A stretch of DNA of 64,000 bases from Duganella sp. sic0402. GTDB taxonomy: Bacteria; Pseudomonadota; Gammaproteobacteria; Burkholderiales; Burkholderiaceae_D. Below the pieces are notes generated by a model. The model made no database searches, was not told the DNA's origin, and saw only the letters and a list, made by a program, of their open reading frames with translations. Below are positions 49,336-57,335 of this stretch, piece after piece (position 1 is the first letter of the stretch; each line of letters opens with the position of its first letter). A program made the position numbers and the translations under genes. The stretch lies in NCBI RefSeq assembly GCF_019219065.1, contig NZ_JAHUWK010000002.1, positions 1 through 64,000 on the forward strand. Direction: 5' to 3'.

Positions 49336-50229
49336 ATGTCTATCATCTCGAATCTGGGCAACCGGCTGCCCTCCTTGTACAGCGGCAGCCAGGCGGCCGA
49401 CAGCAAGGCGACGACTTTGCAAAAAACGCAAGGCGTCACGCCGGCCAAAGTCGGCAGCAACCCGCTGGACCTGACCAGCCGCGTCGCCTCGGTCGGCAAT
49501 GCCACGGTGGATTTTGCCCAGGATTTCGTCAACAGCTTCACCCAGGCGCTATTCGGCGATGACGCCAAGGGCGCGGTGATCGACTTCGATTCGGCCAGCC
49601 TTGAAACCACGTCCACCTTTGCCGCCGGCGTACAGCAGAGCCGCAGCGGCAACAGCGTCACCAACGCGGCAGCCTTCAGCCTGACCGACAGCTCGCACTT
49701 CGTCGGCAAAGGCACGATCACCACCGCCGATGGCCGAAAGTTCGACTTTGAAGTGGAAGTCCAATACGACGCCGAATTGAGCGCGGCCGCCAGCCAGACC
49801 AGCAACGCCAACAATGCCGATAGCAAGCCACGCGCCGAAGCAAACACCGACACCCAGGACCTGCCAGTGGTACAACTGCCGAATCTTGACTTCCCTGGCA
49901 CGCTGGCGGACCTGTTCCAGCTGATCGGCCGCAACCTGCAAAGCGCGCTGTCCAGCGGCGGCCAGGCCGGCAGCAAAACCGACGACGGCATCGACCGCAG
50001 CACCCTGCGCAGCCTGTCGCTGCGCTTGCTCAACCTGGTCGACAGCAAGGACACCAACACCTACGCAGCGCCGACGGCTGCCGACAAGGCCAAGGCAGCC
50101 GCCGGCGCCACCGATGCAGAAGCCGACGCCGAAACCGCAGCACCGGTGACGGCGGAAACGCCGGCGCCCGCCGCTGAAGCGCCAGCCACCGACACCGCCG
50201 CGCCGCCGTCGCAAAACGCATCGGTATAA
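49336..50229 (+). CDS. Hypothetical protein with Ala/Pro/Thr-rich tail
   Basis: 297 residues; the ATG at 49336 (MSIISNLGNRLPSLYSG) is chosen. A central region with DSSHFVGKGTITTADGRKFD and VEVQYDAE looks like a small beta domain. A helical part follows (ADLFQLIGRNLQSALSS, LRSLSLRLLNLVD), and the last 45 residues are almost only Ala, Glu, Thr and Pro. There is no signal peptide or membrane segment. The Ser/Gln-rich beginning recalls flagellar-type secreted proteins, but this is weak. The function is unknown. Confidence 0.6.
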   Translation: MSIISNLGNRLPSLYSGSQAADSKATTLQKTQGVTPAKVGSNPLDLTSRVASVGNATVDFAQDFVNSFTQALFGDDAKGAVIDFDSASLETTSTFAAGVQQSRSGNSVTNAAAFSLTDSSHFVGKGTITTADGRKFDFEVEVQYDAELSAAASQTSNANNADSKPRAEANTDTQDLPVVQLPNLDFPGTLADLFQLIGRNLQSALSSGGQAGSKTDDGIDRSTLRSLSLRLLNLVDSKDTNTYAAPTAADKAKAAAGATDAEADAETAAPVTAETPAPAAEAPATDTAAPPSQNASV

Positions 50230-50239
50230 TAGCGGCTCT

Positions 50240-50274
50240 GCGCCACGCAACTCCGCGTGGCGCGTTCCTCTTTT
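50240..50274 (+). terminator. Probable terminator after the 49336-50229 gene
   Basis: A perfect 9-bp stem GCGCCACGC/GCGTGGCGC with a 6-base loop is followed by GTTCCTCTTTT. The T-run is interrupted, so termination may be partial. Confidence 0.5.
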
Positions 50275-50289
50275 ACCGATCGCCCCAAC

Positions 50290-51456
50290 ATGTCCGAACA
50301 CACCTCCTCTCCGTCACCTCAACACATCCACTGGGAGGAGAATGGCGAACAGCGCTCCGCGCGCTGGCGCTCCGAAGCCGGCATGCCGCCGCCGAAGCGC
50401 GTCATCATCGCCGACGACACCACCAATGCCGACACCGCGTACCGCCTGGCCTGCGAAGGTACGGCACTGCTGTGGCGCGGCGACTTCCAAAATGCGCGCC
50501 AGCTGCTGCAAGCGCTGGCCCGCCGCGCGGATCACAAAGGCCGGACTGGCAAGAAAGCCAAAGCACCCAAAGTGCCAGCCTCGCCGACCGAAGCCTTCCA
50601 CCTGCACCGCCAGGCCCAGTCGCAGCGCGCCCGTACGCTGGCCATGCTGCTGATTCCTTTCGACGAGGGCTACACCATTCCGCTGCGCCGTGCGCCGGAC
50701 GTCAAACTGGCTTGCAACGAAGCCTACGGCCGCTATGAAGAACCGTTCATCGCCTCGCTGCGCGAGCTGCTTGGCCTGATCGGCGCGCATGAGTGGCGCC
50801 GCACCGGCGTCGAGATTCCCGCGCTGGGCGCCCGCATCCATCCGCACTATGGCGTGTTCTCGCCAGTGCGTGGCGAATACGTGCAGATGGTGGCGGACGC
50901 GCCGCTGCCATCGGGCGCCGAGCTGGCGTTCGACATTGGTGCCGGCACCGGCGTGCTGTCGGCGGTACTGGCGAAACGCGGCGTGAAACGCGTGATCGCC
51001 ACCGACCAGGACCAGCGCGCGCTGAGCTGCGCCCGCGAAAACCTGGCACTGCTGGGCCTTGACGACAAAGTCGAATTGCAGGCGGCCGACCTGTTCCCGG
51101 CGGGACGCGCGCCACTGGTGGTCTGCAATCCGCCGTGGGTGCCGGCCCGTCCAAGCTCGCCGATCGAATACGCCGTCTACGATCCGGACAGCCGCATGCT
51201 GCGCGGCTTCCTGGCCGGCCTGTCGGCGCACCTGGCGCCGGGCGGCGAAGGTTGGCTGATCCTGTCCGACCTGGCGGAGCATCTCGGCCTGCGTCCACGG
51301 GAACAGCTGCTGGAATGGATCGCCGCCGCCGGCCTGAAAGTGCTGGGCCGGCAAGACGTGCGCCCAGTCCACCCGCGCGCCGCGGACGCCACCGATCCAC
51401 TGCACGCGGCCCGCGCCGCCGAGGTCACTTCACTATGGCGCCTGGGCGCCGCATAA
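50290..51456 (+). CDS. Class I SAM-dependent methyltransferase
   Basis: 388 residues from the ATG at 50290. The N-terminal 160 residues have no clear domain, with basic segments (HKGRTGKKAKAPK). The Rossmann methyltransferase follows with FDIGAGTGVLSAVLAKRG (motif I) and the NPPW motif that in HemK/PrmB-type enzymes contacts a side-chain amide or base amine. The substrate may be a protein glutamine or RNA; this is not decided. It ends just before the tRNA-fMet promoter. Confidence 0.85.
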   Translation: MSEHTSSPSPQHIHWEENGEQRSARWRSEAGMPPPKRVIIADDTTNADTAYRLACEGTALLWRGDFQNARQLLQALARRADHKGRTGKKAKAPKVPASPTEAFHLHRQAQSQRARTLAMLLIPFDEGYTIPLRRAPDVKLACNEAYGRYEEPFIASLRELLGLIGAHEWRRTGVEIPALGARIHPHYGVFSPVRGEYVQMVADAPLPSGAELAFDIGAGTGVLSAVLAKRGVKRVIATDQDQRALSCARENLALLGLDDKVELQAADLFPAGRAPLVVCNPPWVPARPSSPIEYAVYDPDSRMLRGFLAGLSAHLAPGGEGWLILSDLAEHLGLRPREQLLEWIAAAGLKVLGRQDVRPVHPRAADATDPLHAARAAEVTSLWRLGAA

Positions 51457-51475
51457 GCGCATTAAAAATGCGGGC

Positions 51476-51504
51476 TTGCGGAATACTTCAGACCTGTATA
51501 TAAT
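51476..51504 (+). promoter_or_regulatory. Promoter of the initiator tRNA gene
   Basis: TTGCGG and a perfect TATAAT are 17 bases apart, and the tRNA begins 12 bases after the -10 box. Confidence 0.75.
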
Positions 51505-51516
51505 CTTGCCTTCAGA

Positions 51517-51593
51517 CGCGGGGTGGAGCAGTCTGGCAGCTCGTCGGGCTCATAACCCGAAGGTCACAGGTTCAAATCCTGTCCCCGCAACCA
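51517..51593 (+). tRNA. Initiator tRNA-fMet (CAT)
   Basis: 77 nt with encoded CCA. The anticodon CAT sits in CTCATAA. Two initiator marks are present: the first base C1 faces A72, so the top acceptor pair is unpaired, and three G-C pairs (GGG/CCC) close the anticodon stem. Flanked by a promoter and a strong terminator, it is a single-gene transcript. Confidence 0.95.
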
Positions 51594-51601
51594 GATTCGA
51601 T

Positions 51602-51639
51602 AAGCCGTTGATTTTCATCAGAAAATCAACGGCTTTTTC
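51602..51639 (+). terminator. Rho-independent terminator of tRNA-fMet
   Basis: A perfect 15-bp stem starting AAGCCGTTGATTTTC with an ATCA loop is followed by a run of T (TTTTC), 9 bases after the tRNA. Confidence 0.85.
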
Positions 51640-51760
51640 AATTCCGGCACGACCTTTTACGCGCCTTCGTTAAACTGCTTTTAGCGCAAGCATTCCGCCC
51701 ATACCCAATCTGACGCAAAGCTGGCACAATCGGTCTTTTAGTCTAGCCAGGGAGAGCCGA

Positions 51761-53422
51761 GTGAAGGATCAGGAACACGCAGCAGAACAACAGGCGCAGG
51801 ACGCCCCGGTCAATCCTTCGCGTCGCCGCATCTTCCAGGCGGCCGGCGCCGCCGGCCTGGCGACCACCTTGCCAGCACTGGCCGAAGCCGCGCCGGCCAA
51901 AGCGCTCACCAAAGGCTCGCTTGACCAGAAGCTCAAGGCGAATATCAAGAATGTGGTGGTGATCTATCTGGAGAACCGCAGCTTCAACAACCTGTTCGCC
52001 AACTTCCCTGGCACCGCCAGCCCGCTGTCGGCCGCAACGGCAGCCGCCTGTGCGCAGCGCGACCGTGACGGTTCGGTGCTGCCATCGCTGCCAAAAATCT
52101 GGGGCGGCATGGTGCCGAACACCCAGGACATCGGCGGTAAAAAATACGCCATCAAGGAAGACGATATCAAGGGCCTGCCGAATGGACCGTTCAAGCTGGT
52201 CGACACCGAAGGCAAGCCGCTGCCGGAAGCCGTGATCACCCGCGACCTGTGGCACCTCTTCTACCAGAACCAGATGCAGATCAACGGTGGCAAGAACGAC
52301 GGTTTCGCCGCCTGGGGCAACACCGGCGGCATGGTGATGGGCTACTACAGCGAGAGCAACAAGAACCTCGGCCTGTGGAAGATCGCAGAACAATACACGC
52401 TGTGCGATAACTTCTTCATGGCGGCGTTTGGCGGCTCCTACCTGAATCACCAATTCCTGATCACCGGCCGCGTGCCGGAATACTTCAACGCCAAGGACAC
52501 CGCGGCCAAGAAGAAGATCGCTGTACTGGACGACGGCCCGACCGGCATCCGCCTGTCCGTCACCAAGGATTCGCCGGCGTCGGCGATGGACGGCCATCCG
52601 CACTTCGTCAACAACGGCGCGATCACGCCGGACGGCTACGCGGTCAACACCATGGCGCCGCCATATCAGCCGAGCTATATCCGCCCTGCCTACGATGGCG
52701 ATCCGCTGCACGCCGATCCGAAAGACGCCGGCACCCTGCCACCGCAAACCTATGACACCATCGGCGATCTGCTGTCCCGCAAAAAGATCAGCTGGGCATG
52801 GTACGGCGGCGCATGGCAGGCAGCGCTGGATGCGCGCGGCGGCGGCGAAAAGCCGAACTTCCAGTACCACCACCAGCCATTCAACTACTTCCAGCAGTTC
52901 GCGCCCGGCACCAAGGAGCGCGAAGAACACCTGCGCGACGGCGGCCTGGGCGACAGCCCGATTTCCAACAAATTCATCGCCGATGCGGTGGCCGGCAAGC
53001 TGCCGGCGGTCACCTTCTATAAGCCGCAAGGCAATCTGAATCTGCACGCCGGCTACTCGGACATCGAGTCCGGTGACGCCCACATCACCAACATCATCGA
53101 ACACTTGAAGAAGTCGCCGCAGTTCAAGAACATGCTGGTGGTGATTACCTTCGATGAAAACGGCGGCTGGTGGGATCACGTCGCGCCGCCGAAGGGCGAC
53201 CGCTGGGGTCCGGGCTCGCGCATTCCAGCCATCGTCATTTCGCCGTTCGCGAAAAAAGGCCATGTGGACCACAACTTCTACGACACCACGTCGATCATGC
53301 GCTTCATCACCCGCCTGCACGACCTGCCGCTGCTGGAAGGGATCAAGTCGCGCAATGAGGCTTTCGCGGCCCGCCACGCCACGCCGCCAGGCGACCTGAC
53401 GGGGGCGCTGAGCTTCCGTTGA
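51761..53422 (+). CDS. Exported acid phosphatase of the phosphoesterase/phospholipase C family (AcpA-like)
   Basis: 553 residues starting at a GTG with GGGAG upstream. A twin-arginine signal is visible: SRRRIFQ at 20-26, then a hydrophobic stretch AAGAAGLATTLPALAEA, so export folded by the Tat route is likely. The mature part has NVVVIYLENRSFNNLFANF, which carries the nucleophile region of this superfamily, and VVITFDENGGWWDHVAPP with metal-binding residues. Length and order fit AcpA-type acid phosphatases, which release phosphate from many monoesters. It is flanked by terminators on both sides, so monocistronic. Confidence 0.88.
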   Translation: MKDQEHAAEQQAQDAPVNPSRRRIFQAAGAAGLATTLPALAEAAPAKALTKGSLDQKLKANIKNVVVIYLENRSFNNLFANFPGTASPLSAATAAACAQRDRDGSVLPSLPKIWGGMVPNTQDIGGKKYAIKEDDIKGLPNGPFKLVDTEGKPLPEAVITRDLWHLFYQNQMQINGGKNDGFAAWGNTGGMVMGYYSESNKNLGLWKIAEQYTLCDNFFMAAFGGSYLNHQFLITGRVPEYFNAKDTAAKKKIAVLDDGPTGIRLSVTKDSPASAMDGHPHFVNNGAITPDGYAVNTMAPPYQPSYIRPAYDGDPLHADPKDAGTLPPQTYDTIGDLLSRKKISWAWYGGAWQAALDARGGGEKPNFQYHHQPFNYFQQFAPGTKEREEHLRDGGLGDSPISNKFIADAVAGKLPAVTFYKPQGNLNLHAGYSDIESGDAHITNIIEHLKKSPQFKNMLVVITFDENGGWWDHVAPPKGDRWGPGSRIPAIVISPFAKKGHVDHNFYDTTSIMRFITRLHDLPLLEGIKSRNEAFAARHATPPGDLTGALSFR

Positions 53423-53467
53423 GATGGCGCTTTGTGTTAAACTGCGCACAATTATGTAAGCTAACGA

Positions 53468-53500
53468 AGCCCGACTAATACAGCCGGGCTTTTGTTTTTT
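53468..53500 (+). terminator. Terminator after the acid phosphatase gene
   Basis: Stem AGCCCG/CGGGCT with an 11-base loop, followed by TTTGTTTTTT. It ends only 6 bases before the ATG of the 74-residue gene. Confidence 0.75.
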
Positions 53501-53505
53501 CCCAG

Positions 53506-53730
53506 ATGAGAGATAAAAAAGATAACGCTACGTTCGACCTGCCGGGCTTTACTCCCGCCGCGCCGCTCGAACCGGAAGCCAAGCGTCCTCCACCACCGCG
53601 CGTGCGCCGCACGGTGGCCAAGCAGGAGCAGCTGGAACTGCTGGAGCCGACCGACACTACCGGTCTGCCGCTCTGGGTACGCGACGAAAATCTCGATCTG
53701 ACCGGTTTGCCGGTATGGAAGCGTGACTGA
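53506..53730 (+). CDS. Small hypothetical protein with repeated TGLPxWxRD motif
   Basis: 74 residues, no signal peptide or membrane segment. After a Pro/Arg-rich region (RPPPPRVRRTVAKQEQ) it ends in two near-identical units, TGLPLWVRD and TGLPVWKRD, separated by ENLDL. I recall short proteins of this type in Oxalobacteraceae but know no function. There is no Shine-Dalgarno site, and a terminator T-run lies directly before the start, so how it is expressed is unclear. Confidence 0.5.
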   Translation: MRDKKDNATFDLPGFTPAAPLEPEAKRPPPPRVRRTVAKQEQLELLEPTDTTGLPLWVRDENLDLTGLPVWKRD

Positions 53731-53829
53731 TACGGCACAGCTGCCGTACACCACATACACACCTCCCGCACAGTGGGCCAGACGCCTGTTAGACTGTGTC
53801 CACATCCTTCTTGAACAGGGTCCGCCACC

Positions 53830-55239
53830 ATGACTTCCACCTCCTTTGCCAGCCTGCCGCTGAACTCCGCCTTCCTGGACAACCTCGACTCGCTCGGCTA
53901 CAAGGAGATGACGACCATCCAGGCGCAAAGCCTGCCGTCGGTACTGGAAGGCCGCGACCTGATCGCCCAGGCCAAGACCGGCAGCGGCAAGACCGCCGCC
54001 TTCGGCATCGGCATCCTGGCGAAGCTGAATCCGGCCTGGTTCGCAGTGCAGGCGCTGGTGCTGTGCCCTACCCGCGAGCTGGCTGACCAGGTCGCGGGCG
54101 AACTGCGCCGCCTGGCGCGCTCCACCGGCAACGTCAAGGTGCTGGTGCTGACCGGCGGCTCGCCGATGCGGCCGCAGATCGCCTCGCTGGAACACGGCGC
54201 CCACATCATCGTCGGCACGCCGGGCCGCGTGCGCGATCACCTGGGCCGCGAGACGCTGGACCTGTCCAAAGTCGGCACGCTGGTGCTGGACGAAGCGGAC
54301 CGCATGACCGACATGGGCTTCTACGACGAAATCGCCGGCATTGTCAGCGCCTGCCCGAAACGTCGCCAGACCCTGCTGTTTTCGGCCACCTACCCGGACG
54401 ATATCCGCCGCGCCACCGATGATTTCCTGGTCGATCCGGTCGAAGTCACCGTGGAAGCGCAGCACGACAACAGCCAGATCGAACAGCTGTTCTTTGAAAT
54501 CGGCTTCGACCAGCGCAATGAAGCGGTGGCGCGTTTGCTGGGCCACTACAAGCCGGTATCGGCTATCGCCTTCTGCAACACCAAAGTGCAATGCCGTGAA
54601 CTGGTCGAACACCTGCAATCCAAGGGCTTCTCCGCACTGACACTGTACGGCGAGCTGGAACAGCGTGAGCGCGACGAAATCCTGATTTTGTTCGCCAACC
54701 GTAGCTGCTCTGTACTGGTGGCCACCGATGTGGCCGCGCGCGGCCTGGACATCCCCAACCTGGAAGCAGTGATCAACGTTGACGTGTCCAAGGACACCGA
54801 GGTGCACATCCACCGCGTCGGCCGCACCGGCCGTGGCGGCGAGCAAGGCCTGGCGCTGTCGCTGTGCGCACCGAACGAGAAGAAGTGGGTCAAGCTGATC
54901 GAGGAATACCAGGGCCAGCCAGTCGAGTGGTTCGATCTGGGCAGCCTGGATGAAAACGACTACGGCGTTGATCCGGCGCCGATGATGACGCTGGTGATCT
55001 CTGGCGGTAAGAAGGACAAGCTGCGTCCAGGCGATGTGCTGGGCGCGCTGACTGGCGACGCTGGCCTGAGCAAGGAACAAGTCGGCAAGATCAATGTGAC
55101 CGAGTTCCAGACCTATGTCGCCATCGACCGCCGCGTCGCTTACGACGCCTTTGCCAACCTTAGCAAAGGCAACCCGCTCGGCGGCGACTTCGGCGCATTC
55201 AAAGGCCGTAACTTCAAAATGCGCTTTATCGAAGCCTGA
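53830..55239 (+). CDS. dbpA: ATP-dependent RNA helicase DbpA
   Basis: This DEAD-box helicase acts in 50S subunit assembly, guided to hairpin 92 of 23S rRNA. 469 residues: Walker A AKTGSGKT at 48-55, then PTRELADQ, LDEADRM, FSATYP and HRVGRTGRGG. The C-terminal RNA-binding domain with ISGGKKDKLRPGDVLGALTG sets it apart from other DEAD-box proteins. It converges with the transporter gene, whose stop is 5 bases away. Confidence 0.94.
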   Translation: MTSTSFASLPLNSAFLDNLDSLGYKEMTTIQAQSLPSVLEGRDLIAQAKTGSGKTAAFGIGILAKLNPAWFAVQALVLCPTRELADQVAGELRRLARSTGNVKVLVLTGGSPMRPQIASLEHGAHIIVGTPGRVRDHLGRETLDLSKVGTLVLDEADRMTDMGFYDEIAGIVSACPKRRQTLLFSATYPDDIRRATDDFLVDPVEVTVEAQHDNSQIEQLFFEIGFDQRNEAVARLLGHYKPVSAIAFCNTKVQCRELVEHLQSKGFSALTLYGELEQRERDEILILFANRSCSVLVATDVAARGLDIPNLEAVINVDVSKDTEVHIHRVGRTGRGGEQGLALSLCAPNEKKWVKLIEEYQGQPVEWFDLGSLDENDYGVDPAPMMTLVISGGKKDKLRPGDVLGALTGDAGLSKEQVGKINVTEFQTYVAIDRRVAYDAFANLSKGNPLGGDFGAFKGRNFKMRFIEA

Positions 55240-55244
55240 GCCGC

Positions 55245-56441
55245 TTAGCGGTGCTTCGGCTGCTCAATGTGCGGCAGCAGCACCGTCAGAATGCCCAGCA
55301 GCGGCAGGTAGGAGCACAGCTGATACACATAGGCGATGCCCTTGATATCGGCGATGTGGCCCATGGCCGCAGCGCCGATGCCGCTGACGCCGAACATCAG
55401 GCCAAAGAAAATGCCCGCCACCATGCCGACCTTGCCCGGCATGAGCTCCTGCGCAAACACCACGATGGCCGAAAAAGCGGACGAGATCACGAAGCCGACC
55501 ACCACCGACAGCACCGCCGTCCAGAACAAGCCAACATATGGCAGCGCCAGCGTGAACGGCGCGGCGCCCAGAATCGAGATCCAGATCACGCGCTTGCGGC
55601 CGATGCGATCACCAATTGGCCCGCCCATGAAGGTGCCAGCAGCGACAGCCGCCAGGAACAGGAACAGATACATCTGCGCGTTCGATACCGACACGCCGAA
55701 TTTATCGATCAGGTAGAAGGTGTAGTAGCTGGTCAGGCTGGACATGTAGATGTACTTGGAAAAGACCAGCAGCGCCAGCACCGTCATGGCGCCATACACC
55801 TGCGCCTTCGGCAGCGGCGAGATGGTGGCAGCAGCAGCCTTCTTCGGCTGCGCCAGATGATGGCTATGCCAGCGGCTCACGTACACCAGCACCACGATCG
55901 CGGCCAGCACCAGCAGCGCAAACCAGGCGATATTGCCCTGGCCACGGCCGATGATGATGGCGGCCGCCAGTACTGGACCGAGCGCCGAGCCGGCATTGCC
56001 GCCGACCTGGAATAGCGATTGCGCAAAACCGAAGCGCCCCCCAGATGCGGCACGCGCCACACGCGAGGCTTCAGGGTGGAAGGTCGATGAGCCGACACCG
56101 ATCAGCGCCGACGAAATCAGCAGCAGCGGGAACGAGGACGCAAAGGACATCATCAGCACGCCAATCAGCGTGGCCACCATCCCCGCCGGCAGCAGGAACG
56201 GCATCGGGCGCTTGTCGGTGTACAGGCCGATCCACGGCTGCAGCAGCGAGGCGGTGCACTGGAAGGTCAGCGTGATCAGGCCGACCTGGGTGAAACTCAG
56301 GCCGAACTCTGTTTTCAGCATCGGATAAATCGAAGGCAGCATCGCCTGGGTAAGGTCGTTGAGCAGGTGGACCAGCGCGACCGCGCCGAGTATCTGCATG
56401 ACCGTGTCGCCGTGCGGACGGCTGATAGTTGCAGTAGTCAT
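55245..56441 (-). CDS. Fsr-type MFS transporter (transporter/AraC module 2)
   Basis: 398 residues, 12 membrane segments. The stretch GVGSSTFHPEASRVARAASG followed by FAQSLFQVGGNAGSALGPVL matches the fosmidomycin-resistance (Fsr) branch of the major facilitator superfamily. Fsr exports fosmidomycin in E. coli; the natural substrate here is unknown. It is divergent from the AraC gene at 56526, with an 84-base gap. Confidence 0.88.
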   Translation of the reverse strand: MTTATISRPHGDTVMQILGAVALVHLLNDLTQAMLPSIYPMLKTEFGLSFTQVGLITLTFQCTASLLQPWIGLYTDKRPMPFLLPAGMVATLIGVLMMSFASSFPLLLISSALIGVGSSTFHPEASRVARAASGGRFGFAQSLFQVGGNAGSALGPVLAAAIIIGRGQGNIAWFALLVLAAIVVLVYVSRWHSHHLAQPKKAAAATISPLPKAQVYGAMTVLALLVFSKYIYMSSLTSYYTFYLIDKFGVSVSNAQMYLFLFLAAVAAGTFMGGPIGDRIGRKRVIWISILGAAPFTLALPYVGLFWTAVLSVVVGFVISSAFSAIVVFAQELMPGKVGMVAGIFFGLMFGVSGIGAAAMGHIADIKGIAYVYQLCSYLPLLGILTVLLPHIEQPKHR

Positions 56442-56525
56442 GGTGTAAAGCCTTTATTTTTGGACGTTTCAGTGTAATATGGCTCGAATCTCTTGATATT
56501 CCAATAATCGTCGAATAAGTGACAA

Positions 56526-57335
56526 ATGCCAGATAGTGCACGCAGCAAGGATCACCGCGACTACCAGCACGTACCTCGCGTGGTCACCGCCATCTCGCGC
56601 GACGTGGAGCATGGCGTGTCCGGCACGCCGCATAGCCACGAACGCGCGCAACTGCTGTACGCCACCAACGGCATGATGCGCGTGCTGACCGACGCCGGCA
56701 TGTGGATACTGCCGCCGCGCCGCGCGCTGTGGGTGCCGCCCGGCGTCGTGCATCACTGGACCGCGATCAGCAAGGTCACCATGCGCTCCATCTACGTCGA
56801 GGCGCAAACCGCCGCCGCCTTTGGCGATCAATGCCGCGTGATCGAAGTCAGTCCGCTGCTGCGCGAGCTGATACTGGCACTGCTGGAAGAGCCGATTGAA
56901 TATCCGCTGCCTGGGCGCGGCGAACATCTGGCGATGCTGATTCTGTCCGAGCTGAAGGCGGCGGAGACGGTGCCGGTCGCGATCCCCTGGCCGCGCGACC
57001 GGCGCCTGCTGGCAGTATGCTCGGCCATCATGGCCGATCCGGGCAGCAGCCGGAATATCGAACAATGGGCGGACCAGGTGGGCGCCAGCGCGCGCACACT
57101 GATACGGCTATTCCCGCGCGAGACTGGGCTGCATTACCGCCAGTGGGTGCAGCAGGTGCATCTGGCGGAGGCCTTTGGCCGGCTGGCGCAGGGCCAGAGC
57201 GTGGGCGAGATCGCGGCGGCGCTGGGCTATGCGAGCACCAGCGCGTTCAGCGCCATGTTCCGCCGCATCCTCGGCAAAACGCCGCAGCACTATCTGACCG
57301 AATGGCGCCAGCCGCTTACGCAGCATCCAGGTTAA
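56526..57335 (+). CDS. AraC-family regulator with cupin sensor (module 2)
   Basis: 269 residues with the same plan as the regulator at 27415: a cupin sensor (SHERAQLLYATNGMMRVL, WVPPGVVHHWTAIS) and a C-terminal pair of helix-turn-helix motifs (IEQWADQVGASARTLIRLFP; VGEIAAALGYASTSAFSAMF). It probably regulates the divergent transporter. In the gap TCGAAT occurs twice, at 56484 and 56511, as a possible half-site pair; the evidence is weak. Its end overlaps the convergent sensor-kinase gene by 20 bases. Confidence 0.9.
   Translation: MPDSARSKDHRDYQHVPRVVTAISRDVEHGVSGTPHSHERAQLLYATNGMMRVLTDAGMWILPPRRALWVPPGVVHHWTAISKVTMRSIYVEAQTAAAFGDQCRVIEVSPLLRELILALLEEPIEYPLPGRGEHLAMLILSELKAAETVPVAIPWPRDRRLLAVCSAIMADPGSSRNIEQWADQVGASARTLIRLFPRETGLHYRQWVQQVHLAEAFGRLAQGQSVGEIAAALGYASTSAFSAMFRRILGKTPQHYLTEWRQPLTQHPG

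Noticed and set aside
51517..51593. Elongator tRNA-Met
   Set aside because: The unpaired C1-A72 and the three G-C pairs in the anticodon stem mark it as the initiator.
51743..53449. A 568-codon minus-strand frame opposite the acid phosphatase
   Set aside because: No domain; the opposite strand has a Tat signal, ribosome site and conserved motifs.
53461..55080. A 539-codon minus-strand frame opposite dbpA
   Set aside because: No domain and amino-acid bias typical of antisense to GC-rich genes; DbpA motifs on the other strand are complete.
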